A stretch of 64,000 nt of DNA from Eutypella sp. D-1. Lineage: Eukaryota > Ascomycota > Sordariomycetes > Xylariales > Diatrypaceae. The stretch covers positions 1,302,001 through 1,366,000 of the forward strand of contig JAJTTP010000002.1 of NCBI GenBank assembly GCA_023313575.1, in the 5' to 3' direction. Shown here piece after piece: positions 13,002 to 28,272 of this stretch. How positions within the stretch are numbered: position 1 is the first letter of the stretch; the number at the start of each line of letters is the position of its first letter. The notes under the pieces are model-generated. The model saw only the letters and a list, made by a program, of their open reading frames with translations, was not told where the DNA came from and searched no databases. The translations under genes and the position numbers were made by a program.

Positions 13002-16000
13002 TTTGCGCATCCGAAGATAGTATCCATCATATCCATCGATACAAAGGTCCCCAAGATCCACCACGATGTAAGTGATTGGATTAGCGCCGCGCCGGAAACG
13101 AATGAAAGCTTACCCTTAGAGGACATACGTGCCTCCGTCCTACACAGACATGTTTGGCATGTCTAATAGACACCAGGCCCTTCTGTTAGCTTACAGGCAG
13201 ACCATAGACGCGTCTTTATACGATGTGGAGGCGGGAGCGAGAACCCCTGGGTTGCTCAGCAGACAAAGCTACCTACAATATAGTGTGATAGGAAATGCTT
13301 GTTTAGTTATCGGTGGTGATCGTTATGAGGCTGGAGACTGGATCTCACAAGGACTACGAGTTTAATACAATCCTACCGATCTGAACATTGGAGGATCGGA
13401 GAAACAAGCATAAAAGGGGACTAGAGCTATGTAGGCAGGTAGCGTAGATACTTACATAGTCGTCGTCAGTCCATCAGTCTGCAAGTCAATCCAGCCAACA
13501 GAGACCGTCCCTCGAACTACCTGAAGGCTGTTGGTACCTACCTACCTACTACTTATGTAGACTACGTATTTACCTCCCTGGCAACTTGGCAAGTGTTGAC
13601 TACTATAGTACTTACATAGCATACAACCTTATTAGAACAAGGGAGCAAGACAACGTAGCATCAATGGTATCTTACATTGGAACGTATAAGAATCTGTGCA
13701 TGTACATCCCATCTAGCAGTGGGGGTTCAGTTCGTGTAGAAGTCCTGCTCTCCCCTTGCGAGTTATTAATTAGACTTTGTAAGTATCAGGGTGTCCCGTG
13801 GTGGTCAGGGTGCATTGAACTTAATCGAAAGAACGGGATCAGTCAGTCGATTGATGGCCACAGTCAACATCCACCCCCCCCTTCGGACTTCTAGTACGTA
13901 CTCATGGCATGGCCTAGCCAAGGTAGTATGCAATACGTACAATACATACTAGGGACTTTGGCTGTAAAGCCATTATAGCGCTGGTGGGGGGCCCGCTTCG
14001 TTGCCCCCAATCCTTATATACCACAGTATAGCGTACTATAGTGCGTACCTAACTATAGTGATAGTGGTAAGCTGGTGCTTGCGGAGGGTCTTTAGGTGGA
14101 TAAGGCGGGCACTGGAGGGAATGGCCTGGGCCGAGCGACCCTTTGGATCCCGGTATCTACAGCTAAGTGGCTATAGCTAGCAACGCAGTTCGGCTAGCCA
14201 GTCTTATGTAGAGAGAGCCTGCCGAATATTGATGTGATACCAGATGGGTGGGTGTAAAAATATAGTATAGACAGTCTGGGTAGTTGAACAGTCTAGTCGC
14301 TTAACCCATGTCTAGGCTATGATGTTAATTCTGAATTCATTATATCCCGGTGCAGATCAGCAAGATCAGTTAAAGTAATAGGATAGTCTCCTGGGGTATC
14401 GAAGAGATAGGCGGGAGTGGTGGCTTGGTGAGCTACGGGGTAAAGAGAAAAAAGCATGGGTTGAGCCGGCTGGTCTCGGGCTGGATAACCTGGAAACGGT
14501 AAAGAGGCGGGAGGCGATGAGAGGCAGAGAACACCTTGCGAGTCTGGATAGGTAGCTCGTACTATGCACGATAAAGTATGATAGGCAAATCACGATTTAT
14601 AGTCGAATTGGTACGGATAGACTGGGCCAAAATAAAAAATTGTCGATCGCCGCTTTGGTAGATTTTCAGCTCCGTTAACAATACCCCGATGGGATATCCT
14701 AATGGGCGCTTGTGATGGCGCGCGTGATGCCGTGATCCTCGTGATCGCACCTGTCAGCGTCTATATACAGTAGGAATATGGTCGGCCTAATCGGTAGGCT
14801 GGCTGGTTGTCAGCGATTCACAGACGAATGGCGCCCTCCGGGCTTTCTATTCGGTGATGTCCTTTGGTCACAGCCTGCTGTATGCGCAATCCAGGGCGCT
14901 GTAGCCCGCCGAGCCCAGACTGAGTTACTAGGGCCAGGGCCGGTGTATGTAAGGCAAGCGAATCAGGACCGGGATCTAGCACTGTAGATTTATTAAGTGT
15001 CCGATTTCGTGCCCTGCGGATTGTCGAATGATCTTGCGCTTGGCGCAGAGACCAGCAAACACCACGCCTAATCTTATTTTCTTATCAACCTGTGCTATCG
15101 AGAGAATTCGATGTAACAGGACACACATTTGATCAACTCCATACAGAGTCCTTCAGTGCCAGCGGAATACGCAGTGAGGTAGAATTGTGCTCCCCTGAAA
15201 CGTACGAGGGCGATCGACAGGCTCGGTTCGTTGTTCGGTCTATTCGCCTCTGTGCTATGGTTAGTAGTTACCAAACTACGTCGACGGAGCACAATTACTT
15301 GTCAACTACCTGCTAGATTCTATTTATGCTTACCAAGGTTTGCATTCTAGTAAGCGGCTACCACACAGGGCAATGCTTGGTAGTCCGACCCAGTTGCGGC
15401 GGACCACAGTTAGCCGCAAAGATCCCTTGATGTTGACCTCGACTTTTGACCTCAAGGCTCAAGCTCTTTCTTCCTCGGACTAATTACTTAGTATACTTGC
15501 TTACCTACCTATGATACATGCCATCACAATCTACGTTCTTCATCACGCTGATCGGGGCGACAACCTGCAGTGCGCCTAGTGAGACCGTACTAAGTTAGTG
15601 AGGAGACGGAGAACTAAGCGAACGGATTCTCGGTTAACGAGAGTGTTTCCATCCGAACCAACTGTGTTTGGACAAGGAAGGTATTCGTTTCTTGAACAAC
15701 ATACATCTCCAATGACTACAGCATGCAGGTCAGTACCAACAATCAGAAAGTGTACGTTCCTACGGACCTGTTTGTAGTTATAGTTGCGATACGTTTGCTA
15801 TGTGAGGTTACTAGGCTAATTAGCTTAGCTACTACTTCATATTGGCCCGAAAATGAACTACCAAAATGGACAAATTGCCTAGCTAGGTACTATGTAGACA
15901 GTGGGTTCTCGCTTCAGTACATAGCATATGGGAGTACGGGAGAAGCACGACGGCGTAGTGAAAACTGGGGGAAGTCTACAAAGTGGAGGCCAAGAGACCG

Positions 16001-19000
16001 GAGGGGTAGAGAGGGCGACGTAAGCATTGGAGAATTGAACCCTGCTTCAAATCTACCAAGAGTTAAGAAAAGAGGAGAAGGGGGGGAGGAAATGAACCTG
16101 ATAAACATAGCAAACACGGGTCGGTTCTCTAAAGATACAAGCAGAAAGGCAAGGTTCGCATCCAAATTTGTCGATGATGAATCGTAAAAGTGAGCTGTCA
16201 TTTCACCTCTGCTAGGATTTGAGTTAGTTTCTCCTCTCTCAGCATACGTTCCTTTTGTTCACTTCTTTGTCCTCCGGTCGTTGAATCGGGCCTCGAAACC
16301 GATATGGCGAACAAGAGAGGGCATCGCCGCTTGTACGCACCCGGTTAGACATATACAGCCTTGTTCAGTGTGTGAGATATGTATAGATGTTATCATACGT
16401 GCCTGAGTAGATAACTTGTGACATATTTACAGCAAATGTGGCACGAATACCGGTCTAAGACATACTCAAGAACGGGATTTGCATACTCGGGCAGTTCCGC
16501 TCAGATCATCACAAACTGTGGCTATTACGGCGACGATCTGCCGTCCCGAAAACATGTCTCTTTTAGGGTGTCACGGCAACAAGGTGGAGTGTTGGCCGAG
16601 GTAACAAAGTAGAGACAGCGAATAGATCGAACGGCGAATACGGCAGAGTAACAAGGTTATTACCAGCCTGTCTAGTCGGCTCGTTTCCCAGTCTACCGGA
16701 TTCCTCATTTGATTGGACGTTACACACAAATGTAGGCACAATAGGTAACGTATGTGCCTACATCGGCTGTCCTTCGTGGGAATTCTTCTTCTACTGTACC
16801 ACTCCCGCTTTGCCGTCTACAGTGTCCTCGACGTATTCGTACACTATGTATATCCAGGTTAGCAACTAGAGAATCTGCTGTACCTACATATGTAGAGACA
16901 GGTTTAGCATAACACCAATCACTAGCTGTAGCCCGTCCACAATACACGTAAACTTGTGTCATAGTTATTCACAGAGATGCCGACCTACGAACTAACGAAC
17001 TACTTCGTATGTAATAAGGTTCTCTTGATGGGAGCATCGGTTACATGTACATGTAATTATGGGGGTAAAAGTCTCCGGTTAATATCTACGGAGTCGCAAC
17101 TAGATACGTCCGTGGCAGATAGTCGGATGCATTAGTGCTAGGTACAGATGCTGTTCTACGCAGCGCATATGTGTATGTGTAATACGTGGTGTGTGGTATT
17201 TCGTTCACCAATGCAGGCACAACAGGCTGGAACGTCAACGTTGGCGTTCAGGAATAATGTTCTACAGTCCGAAACCTCCTCGACGAGATCGGAAACTTTC
17301 ACAAGTGTGCATTTGCGGAAGTACCCGTGAGTGCGGCACGGAATGGCATGAACTTTTGTTTTGTTTTTTTTCCTCATCCCCTTCTTTCTTACATGAGCCC
17401 CATCGGAGGTGTATGACTGTTTATTTGGTTTATTCCATACCATGCAACCTATCAGCTATCTCTGTAGGTATGTGGACGGAAATCTCTCAGGGTATCTACC
17501 ACTAGTAAGATTAGCGCTGGGCCATGATTTACATTTTGACCCGCCTACAAGGCTTGGGATTTGCAACTAAGGACCTGCCGAATATGAATTTTTGCGAATT
17601 TGTGGCACGTAGGTTCTGTACCAGGATCTTGAGCCACTGTTCCTGCACTTACTCGCCCGCTGGTCATGGCCCCAGCTCTGGGAACCTGCATCATCAATCC
17701 CCGGCCCATATCGTTGGCTACCATGGATGGAGAATGGCCTTTTGGATCAAATGTTGTCTTATCGGCCGGCCGACGTGGGGAGCCTGCAGAGTTTGCAGGC
17801 TTGCGGCTTATAATCTCCGTGACATATCGCGGCGACTTTCTCTCAGAGTTGGGATGGGGCCGGGGATGGTCACCCATAATTACTCATACACATGCTACAC
17901 GTGTAATTATAACCTAGCTGTCGACCCAGCCGCGTAACTCCCAAGAAACCTATTACCTATTACAAGCATCGGCTTGAATGTCCGATGATCGAGACCGTAT
18001 TGCCCGACGAGTGTTCTGCAGAGGGCCACTATTTCAGGTGACAACGGTATTGCCAGGGATCATTTTCGTCTTCTCATTTCCAGGTACATCAAGCCGTTGA
18101 TTCACCTTCGGCTTACGAAGCCAGCGCCGTAAATATACCGTACGTGGAGTCCTATATCAACGAAGGAAAGGCTATCATGATGAAGCAATCTCCTTATGCC
18201 TCGAGGGTCTCGGTAATGGTACATATGGGCCCGGCTTGACCTGACGCGTTGTAGTTCATGGTTTTCTCTGAACAGAACAGGGTCAGCCATTGACCAATCA
18301 GGTCGATTACCATCTCGGAGCTCTCTTGCCCGCACATACCTCTTACCCTGGCCCGGCCTCAGTGCGGTCAACAGCCGGCCATCATCGACACCATCGAAAT
18401 CGCCGTAGCCGTGTGTTATTGTACGATGGGGCGGACTGGCCCGTGAAAAGGTACTGCTACTGCTGCCGCCGCCGCGGGCGCCTTGGAATCCAAGTAAAAA
18501 CTTCTCCCCGATCTACCTGGGCCCCCATGTAGTTAATCGGTGGCGCGAACCACTCGAGCTCGCCGCTTGGTACAATGCGACCCCAGCTCCTACGACGGAA
18601 GAGCCCTGATACTTGACCGATGTCATACAGGAATCTCCAGTTTAGTGCTGGTTACCAACATCATGTACGACATATGGCGCACGTTTTGAGCGCAGGTGCA
18701 TGAGTTGCGTCTCCAGGCCAGGCCAAGTAGTGATGGCCACTCCATCACCATGCCACGACAGCACGGCAAGCTAATCGCCGTGTCTCGAACCAAACTGAAG
18801 GATAATCCTTACATCCGAATATCTAGCTCCGATTACTTGACTTACTATGTGTCTATGACGAACTCTTCCTTCATATTCACAACCTCTGTTGGCGGCCACT
18901 CTCATCCGAGGCTTTGCTTCTTTCCTTTTTCACCCACAGATCGCCCCAGAGTTGGATCTGCACGAGTATCTCGATGTACCTGACTATCTACAAGCATCAG

Positions 19001-21160
19001 GTTAAGATAGCTGCATCTGGCTTGTCAAGCTGCATGTATCCGTTTCGGGAGATTCAGAATGCAAGCTCTTGGGGGGCTGCTCCACACGTAGTATGTCACC
19101 CTTGACGTTGTCCTCCCCGACTGATACACGATGAGACCAACGTCAAACATGGCTAGGATAGTGTAGCAGGTAGATGTCGTCGTGCTGAGCTCTAACCATC
19201 TCACCTTTCTTGTATACTGTTGATGCCATCTAGCGGTGACGGGGACACCTCTTTCTCATCCTGAGACCGAATTCCGACGGGTTTGTCAAGGAACGCTGCA
19301 GGGCTACTGCACCACCTTGCAAGCAATCCTCACTATCCTCTGTTAGTACGAACCACGACATGTAGGCCGTCGTTTTTTTACCGGCAGCGGCGATCCTTCT
19401 TGGGACAAATCCCGTCTGTCAGTCACCCCCGCCCCGATAAGTTCCTTCTTCGACCCTGCGGAGTGCAAGGTCGGTTCTTCATCGGCATGCACATAGTTTA
19501 CCAACAATTCAGGCCTATCTCATAGGTCCTTGGTCGGACAAATCACCTGAGACGTACATCATAGCAACACCCGTAGACACATTGAGGTTAACTATTGTTC
19601 AGTGTATATGATGTTTGATGGGTCAAAAGACTAGGAGATCACTATGAAGCCTCTACGTAATCATACAGTTTGCTTATGACAATGAGGTATGAGGCACGCC
19701 TTATCTATCTAAAGCTTGGCCGCATCACATCCAGCTCCATGGACAAACCCCCGTCTCTGTCCCTCTTCTCCCAATTTCCACTTCAGGATCGAATCTTTAT
19801 TTTTTAATGGTTTTTTCTTTTTGAAAAAAGTTTCATCTCTTACGTACCGATTTCCCTCCGGCTAGCCGTACCGTCTCTGGGACATCATGCCCAACCATCA
19901 ACCTATACAAGTATGTAGTAATTTAAATTGATCCTCCCGTCGCAATTTTTAGAAGAATGGAGACTGTGGGGAGGCCTGGAATGACCCACAGCCTGAACGG
20001 TGCGTATATGCAGTCAGGGATGCCAATATAGTAGGGCCATAAAAGGGGCATGATATACACGACATTTGCCGTGCTATAGCCACGGCATAACTAAGTACCT
20101 ATAGTTACCAGCGCTGCCTTATGGACCTACCGACATATAGATATAGCTAGCTGGATGGATACAAGATGTGTGTCAGCGCGTGTAAGCGTGTGAATGTGTG
20201 CACTGGCCTGGTCTATACCTACTCGAAATTAGATATCAGCTAGACTAGAATACTCCAGGACTGTCCCATATAACTAGACCTTCGTATACCTATCTGCTGT
20301 ACATATAGTTGGCACTAGCTTTAGTTTGCTGGCTCGACAGGGGCATTTCCGCTCCGTGTCTATCAGATCGACATTCATTCACCGAGGTAACTACTTATAC
20401 GTAGTTTACCAGGGGGTTAATGACAAGCAAACTATTCACGAACGAGGTGGCGAGTTGTCAGACAACGAACGGGAGATCAACCTGAAGTTCCCTTTCCCCA
20501 ACGAACGAGTATCCCTTTATTACTGGGCTTCCCAGTCATATCGCGGAGCGAGTTAGTGTTCGGAAGGTGAAAGTACTTGCAAATACCTACATCCAAGGAT
20601 AGTACTTTATGTAGATGGAAAAGCGCGGGAAGGCCACCGACCGGATAGGTCCCTGAATCCGGGGAACCTAAACAAGAGATAAGTGACTACCAAGCTAACT
20701 ACTTTGCAGTTAACAACTGACCCAGTGCACGGTTATACTAACCACCTGGGAACAAGTGCTGGTTAGGTACACTTCGAGTTGAAAAAAGACGCGAATGGCC
20801 ATTCTGCCTATTTCTCCGTGTCACTATTTTCGCCCATGGAATATGTGAGTTACCACACTTGTTCGAACTTTACCTCTGTTTTCATGAAGTCACGTAGCCC
20901 CTGCGCTGCTTGTTTTCGTCTCTTGTGAAGACTTTACTTTACAGGGCGTTATGAATAGCCTGCCATTCGCCCTGCATTAGGGCCAGGCAATCTAGACGAT
21001 AGTGGATTGGGATTAACCGATTCAGGTCCCCTAACGTAGCAAATAACGTTAGCGCTCTGCATGCTACTTGCTGGAACCTTTTTCCTTGGTTCTGCGCTGT
21101 TTGTTCTCATGCTGCCTACGGCCTGTATCGGAGGATACCTGCAATGCTAGTACGGCATCG

Positions 21161-21191
21161 GCAGCAGCAGCGGCGGCGGCGGCGGCGGCGG
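21161..21191. repeat. CAG/GGC trinucleotide run
   Basis: Three GCA/CAG-type units pass directly into about seven GGC units in non-coding sequence. The Ala-rich or Arg-rich frames across it are low complexity, not a gene. Confidence 0.8.
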
Positions 21192-23190
21192 GAGCGGCAG
21201 CAGCGAGTATCTGGATCTACTGGGGCCAGAGAGAAGAAGTCGGCAGCCACCCCTAATGGTTGACGATGTTTCTCCGAGGACAAATGGTTCTTGGACACAA
21301 TGCGTCCGCCTCTTCGAGATTCTGCTTACATTTGTTTTTTTTACCTGTTACGAATCCTGTGATCCCCAAGCACCGCGTTGTCGCGGCTTGGCTTGACATG
21401 GGAAAGCTCGACGGTCTCGAGATACATTTGCCCATGAGCTGATGCCTTGGAAACACGCGAGAGAAGTATAGGGCTGGCTGGCAATGAACAGGTTGCTCTC
21501 ATCACAAGCGGATGGTTTTTTCCCTTAGCATGAAGATGATAAGCACGTTAGCTTTACGGGGGCTTAGGTGCATTCCGTTAGGACTCGCTTTGACGGGCCG
21601 GGCAGCTGCCGGGTGCTGTTTGTCATTATTGGATTGGGCGATCTACATCGTTGGCCCTCTATGTGCCTCGCCCCTTCTCGCGAACCGAAGGAAAAGGGGA
21701 AGACCATACCAACTAACTATATTTTACAATGATCGGGGAACATCGTGTTCGCCTGTAGGTCAGAACTTCGCTCACTGGCAGGTGCGCACATATGGCACCA
21801 TCCACACACGCGCGCGCACGCACGCACGTACGTCTAATTCCACAGCAGCATTTCCAGTTCACTAGTCGTTGCCTTGCAGCCCGCTATGTTATAGTTATCA
21901 TGTAACCCCCTCGCTTGCGTAACGGGGCGCCGTTCAAGCGTCATTCATCCCACACCCTCCCACGCTTCTCTTATGTTTGGCAAAAATTGACAAGATTTTT
22001 CCGGGGACTGTCTCTAGTCAGTATCAGTCCTTATTTTCATTAGTTACTTCGCTATGTGCAGCCAAGCCGAGGGGGGTCGTGTGGGTGTATTGTTGGGGTA
22101 CTCTTCTGTACCCTCCCGTCCTATCCCGTACCTGAAGTGCGCGCCGTCAGCTTCGGAAGGGATATCTTCTCGGTCCACAAAATCGGACTACTTGTCCGCT
22201 GTACTTCGATTAATGTCTTACTAAAAGTATCTATGGGGCCAACCAAATATTATGTGTGCTACGACAGCTGCTGAAGAAATCCGAAGTCCTAATATGTATC
22301 GGTCAAACACAATAGCGAGCTCCTTACACCTGCCTACCTACCTACTTACCTATCCGTCTACCAGCCTGCTTCTATTATACACGCAATCTGTAAGAAAAAG
22401 CCCGTCTTGTTACTACATTGGGCAGCTCCGAAACCCTTGCGCGGTGTTACCCAGCCCGTCCCTGATGCAAACTACTGCAGTCCACACGCGGGAGACAGGG
22501 CTCGCGGAAGCAGGTGGCACTTCCGGAGGTAGAGAGGCGTGTAATGACGTGCATTGAAATCTCCCACGGTGTAACTCTTCATCCAATCTCTGGATAAAGT
22601 GTTTCCTCTTCTGGGTATCGCCGTTCTGGCCACCGTTCCAGTCCGATACACACAGTAATTTTCCCATCAAGTAGGAGCAGGACAAGAAGGTCGTCCGCCG
22701 TCTTTTTTATATCTTTCTGATCTATCAACTTTTCGCTGCTCCCAACCCAGTAGGATCCTACGTTGTGACATTCATGCAACACACTTCTTCACGGCACGGC
22801 AAGGCGCCCCCATGGCCATGTTGCCATGCCACTAACCCGTGCGACCCGTTGAGGACTCCAATTCCATTTCTTCCCGTCCTAGAAAAACGGTGACCGGAGA
22901 TGTTTGTCGTGGATTGGGACGTGGAGACGAAGCGGCGAGCCAATGCAGTGAATTTGCGCGTTAATCCCTTTCAAGCTAAAGACGGGGAACTATGTCGAAT
23001 CGGCAGCACACGATCGCTATACCATGATATATGCTTGCTAGATCAATAGATCTTCTCTTCGCTACTGGGGAAGCTTCATAGTGGACACCTTGCCTGTAGG
23101 CCTGTTCATGACGTCTCCGACATGTCAGCGACGCATTAGTCGCCAATAATGTAGCCTTCGCTATTATTATACCCAATACCGAACTCTACA

Positions 23191-23234
23191 GATCCGGTGA
23201 AGATCCGGTGAAGATCCGGCGAAGATCCGGTGAG
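23191..23234. repeat. 11-bp tandem repeat, 4 units
   Basis: Four head-to-tail copies of gatccggtgaa. Unit 3 differs by T to C and unit 4 by its last base. There is no gene context. Confidence 0.9.
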
Positions 23235-26200
23235 CATAACGTCATGCACTTTGTGTGAGCGTGTCTTCTCCGTCTGACAATACCTGTTATGGCTTGCCAT
23301 GATGCTCTCTACCGCGAAAATAAGGGGCTGGTAAAGGCATGGGGCAATAACGCTTGTCAGATGACTGTTAGTGACGCAAGGTGAGGTTTACAGAGTGGCA
23401 ACTATGTACTTCTAGAGTACTCTGCGTCGTCGCAAGCCTGCTACAAGGAGATGGGGCTTCCCGATGGTGGGCCATTCTCCTCAGCCTCGTCAGTTCTGAA
23501 ATTAGGACACATGAGTCTCAGATATACTGCACGCAGCGTCTGTGATACAGACACACCATGGGAAGGGGTAAGCCCTTGCAGTGAGGATGTATCACTTCAT
23601 CTTATCATATCTCGACTATTCAAATATGTCGGTAATCTAGCATTGGCGGGTTCCCCTTACCTTAAAAAAGACGTGTTGGACAAGGCTTGCTCACACATTG
23701 CCAGGTATCCTCTCCTTTACGACCCTTGGGCTTGATAGGAGAGTAGTGGGTACCCAGATGTAGCAGGCTGATACTCTCACGACCCAGCTATTTGTACCTC
23801 CTAGTATGAACAACAACATTCTGCAATGAGGTGCTTGTACCTTCCTTCTCTTGAGAGAAAGGCTCCGCCGCGGCCGAGCTTTGGATGCCCATAACGGAAT
23901 GCAGTCTAACACGAGCAACACGTGATGTATTCCACGAACCAACCTTCCGAAAAGCATGACCCGTTGGCGATGTCGCAAACTCTACCGGTTTCTTGTGTTG
24001 GTACACAATTCAGCACGTTTCCCTGTACGAGACTGGCCACCTCAAGGACAGCTCGTGACGGTGTCTCTTGCGGGTACTATTCATTGTGGAACAGACCTGC
24101 CGTCCTGGTCTGCCATTTATCGAAGGGTCGTCGGGTTAGACTGAAGCTTGCATTAGGCTGAGCCTCAGGCGGAGCAGGCCAACTCTTCGGAATGTGTAAG
24201 TCTGGCTCGGAGACACGACAGGACCAATTTGCTTCATCTTCCAGTTCATGGGTTTGGCCAATCTACATGCCGCGCTGAGTGGACGCCGGTATCATAATGA
24301 GACATAACCATTGCCTCAAACTTTTGTTACCGATAGACTTATCGACTCAGCAAGGGGACGATGCACTTGGGTATTTGTCGCCTAGATGCCTAGCATAACA
24401 TGTTCGGATACGACTATACACCTTCCGCGTTAGAAGCAGGTGCAGTGTACAACACACCAGTACTTCCGAAGCATCATCGAAGGAGGCCGCCGAGCGCCGG
24501 ATCATGTCATCCTGAGAGTGACATACGACGCTATGCCAGGCGGTTTTGCTCACCCATTTATCACCATTTAGTGGTATTAGCCCAGGAATGCAGCAGCACG
24601 TACGTATGCTGTTTCTAACCGCTTGGCAAGAAGTCGGATTCCAGATGGCGAGACTCATCCAGTCCACTGATCAATAAGATAAGGGGAGTGCACAAAACTC
24701 GACACTTACCATGCTATATGGACCGACATGTCGCGTCCTGGTCCTAGCCCCAAATTACCGCTCTGCTCGCAGACTCGAGGTCTTCCATGGCCCAGACGTT
24801 TCCAGCCTATGCTCGCGATCCCTGCGTCGTCTGGGATTCGCCTAAGGCTCCTCGAGGGAGCATGTGGTGAAAGAAGAGCCTATTGTGCATGTGCTCGAAG
24901 CGGACCATAGCCGCCGACATGTTGGAGGTGAATCGCTTTCGTCTTTGCTCCTATCGCAGCATCGGCACTAGATTTCTCATCTCCAACCAAGCACGGCATG
25001 TATGATGGCTGCCAAAGCAGGTATAGCTGCATGCACAAGACCTCATGCGAGGATGAAGGCGAAGGCACGAAGTACAAGAGAATCGCAGGGACTGCTCGGA
25101 CTATTCAAGGAATACATAGCTGCCCAGGGAGGTATATGGGCTGACGTATAGCCTATGGAAAAGTCCCCGCTCGCGTATCCTACACCCCTGAGCCTATATT
25201 CTCTTGATCGCAACAGAATATGGTTTTCGGTGTTTGCATGGCAGACCTCGCTCGCCCTCGTTGCCTGACCTTTGCCTATACGTTCCAGATTGCTGTCACC
25301 CGCATTCTCTGGCTAGCTGAATCCACCTAGTAAATGAAACTCCGGCCTTTCAGACAGGGGTACAAGGGTTAGATATGTCGAGCAGGAGAAGGGGGGATGG
25401 AGCAAATCGACGGTGGGTTAGCTGACTTGACTACAGTAACCTGCATGATAGTCTCCTCAAACAAATGAAGGATTCGGCCGTGTCTTTGCTCGTTAAAGGC
25501 TACCAGAAACCAGCAAAATACCTACGAGTTGATAAACAATAAGCTGAGACGCCTGCATGCCAGTGAGAGGCTTATCGGACGATCAAAAGATCTCGGCTTA
25601 TTCCTGATTGGGGGAATATGGGTATGGTGGTAGTGAGATGACTTCACATAGAAAGCATGCCCAACTCGTCGTTTACCTTCCGTGTACACAGAGGTTGATC
25701 TGAGCGCCCTCGAGTGCGCATATTACCCCGAAGTCATCATCACTTACATCTGTGCAAAGACTGCCGTGTTACGAATATCTCAAATCATACCACGTAGCAA
25801 GACATATGACATAACGCCGGGAGGCTGGTAGAACCCCTCTGCAACACCTCTTTCTCCTCCCTAACCGTGCTGCCGAGTCCCGCCAACCCTATCTACGAAC
25901 TGAATTTAATGGAATGTATACCTCGTGCTCATATGGACGAGGAATACAGCCGCAAAATTATAAACGCAAAGTTGAGCGAAATATGCCGTCTTTCGGTCTT
26001 GTCCCTTCTCAAACCCAACCCTGGGTCCATCGGATTTTCGTGGCCGAGTCAGTCAAAGATCGACTGTCCCAAAAGAAAAATTAGATCTAGTAAGGACGTG
26101 CCATCCTGTCACGTAGCCCTGGACGTTGTCTATCTGCGACAGATCAGCAATGATTCACCCTCCCGCTAGAACGGTCGGACGAGGTACGGAAAAAACAAAA

Positions 26201-26850
26201 GCGGGCAAATGCAAAACGAAAGTTTCTTTGATCCACGCTGCCATGTGCTTTACTTTACCCAGGATTATCACGTGCAGTTCGGTTGAAGATTCCTGATACA
26301 TATTCGTTAAAAACGCACTACTCGAAGCCAAGACCCCCAACCTCGGGAGATTGAATCATGTAAAGTACTCAAGCGAACGACCAGATAGTCATTTTGTACT
26401 GTATATACGAATATATGTACGCGATATTGATATCTATGGGCCAGAATCATGATTCCCATACATGCCTATGGGGAGCGGGGGTGGGGAAGAGAAAGGCTAT
26501 CGAAATCAGCCCACGATCTCCTACCGCTACCAGATCGTTATCGTGGAAATCTGTATATGTGGTGTACTTGCAATCCCTGGCTGGGTAGGTGGCTGGCAGA
26601 ATGATCACCTAAAGTACCTCGTGCTACCACTTACCGCGATGAGCAGTGTAACAAACAGCTAATCACCCCGGCGATAGTTACAGCCTGTGGTCTAGACTCA
26701 CAGATCGGTTAGGAGCCGGCATCGGGTCACGCCATTGACCGGTCGCGTAAGGCCTAATGACTGAGACCCTATGATATGCTATGTGAGAGGATTGGGAGGT
26801 GAAGAAGGCCAGAGGGCTTGGTGGCTTGTCAACGGAAACATCGGCTCGGT

Positions 26851-26866
26851 CCCCCCCCCCCCCCCC
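26851..26866. repeat. C16 homopolymer
   Basis: Sixteen consecutive C on the plus strand, the mirror of the G16 run at 12986. Length may be affected by assembly error. Confidence 0.85.
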
Positions 26867-27510
26867 GCTCCTTCTTGTGATACACCTACCTATTTCGATA
26901 ACGAAGCCGACAGGTCCCTGCCCATGAAATCTAGGGAAAGTTTTGATGTCACCACGACCCTCGGTGGTTCCAGCTGGACTGGCACGTAGGTGTTGCTTTC
27001 CCAACTTGCCACTTTCTGAACTACAAGGCGTAACTAGCTGACCAATATGTTGGTCGGGTTGGACTGTGCATCATTATCATTCCAAGTCTTGGTATAACTA
27101 CACCTGGGGATATAACAGATGGGGTTGGTTGGTGCGGAAGGGAGGGGGTAATAAATGTCCGGGACTGGCTGGACCTTATCCCGTCCAGATACCCCATACC
27201 CCAGGGGCTGCCGGCAGCCCGCGACCTCCCTAACCCCCTGGAAACTAAAAATCTAATACATAGACCCTCCCGATCACTTGGTTGACCATGTCGCCGTGGT
27301 GTCGATCGCCGTTCTAACTGGTGCGATGCGTGATATGATCTATCGATAGTCTTCGGACGATCTCTATAATTACCATATTACTAAGTAGAGGGAATAAGTT
27401 AGATCTTCCCTTCCTCTACTATGCGCTGATGGAAGGTCAGCCAGTAACATAGCAGCATAGCAGACTGTAGGAATGAGGCTGAAGAGTCGCCCAGCCAGTC
27501 CATCACTGCT

Positions 27511-27546
27511 AGTCAGTCAGGCAGTCAGTCAGGCAGTCAGTCAGGC
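27511..27546. repeat. 12-bp tandem repeat, 3 units
   Basis: Three exact copies of agtcagtcaggc, with looser AGTCAGTCA-like copies just downstream. Frames through it only repeat Ser/Gln/Ala-type residues. Confidence 0.85.
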
Positions 27547-28247
27547 AGCCATAAGTCAGTCAACAAGTCAGCTAAATAACTATGTACGATGCAACGAGTC
27601 GTTAGGTAAGATGGGTTGCCCAGCCCAGCCTGCCTATGTATACAAAATGGCGAAACGACTCGACCTCACGATTGTATTCTCATTCTCCCGTCTGGCTTTC
27701 GTTTGTGCCCGCATATTTGCTTGTGGTCGTGGTGCATCGATTGATCGGATCATCGCGATTTCCTATTAGATTGTTATTATGATAGCTATTAAACGTACGA
27801 AGTGGAATGTGTTTTCGTGTATGCGGACCTAGTATAGCCTATAGATATGCCCGCTCCTATGCTGCGCTGCGCCTTGTCTTTGCCTCTCACATTTTATTGT
27901 ACTTCCGCACAAATGTACAGACCCTCGAGTAAGCATAAATTGTACGAATAAATAGAGTTCAGCTGCTGAGTTTCCCGCGCCCAGAAACCACGAAACCCCA
28001 GTCACAACTCAAGGACGGGGAGTTATCCGTCTCGTCAGCAGTAACAACAGTAGCAGCGGCACATGAGGGGGGCCCTCGGAGAACTCCAATAACCTTTCAG
28101 TGACAACAAAGGTCCTCCACCGACGGCCACGCAACCTGCGTAATCCTTCCACCGACACAACGCACACAACCCCCAGGGGCCAGTCCAGTCCTACGATACA
28201 ATAACAATTAGATGGGCGTAACATACACAGAGGGACATAAACAAATT

Positions 28248-28272
28248 AACAATAACAATAACAATAACAATA
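28248..28272. repeat. (AACAAT)n microsatellite
   Basis: About four AACAAT units lie 1.3 kb upstream of the start at 29557, in an A/C-rich stretch. Confidence 0.8.

Noticed and set aside
12780..13126. Overlapping minus-strand frames with poly-proline
   Set aside because: They are created by the G16 homopolymer and have no other protein-like feature.
14778..14987. Frame with WSQPAVCAIQGAVAR, resembling the SQPxCxxxQ part of a polyketide synthase acyltransferase domain
   Set aside because: The match is one short segment; the GHSxGE motif that should follow is absent in all nearby frames, and no other PKS motif is seen.
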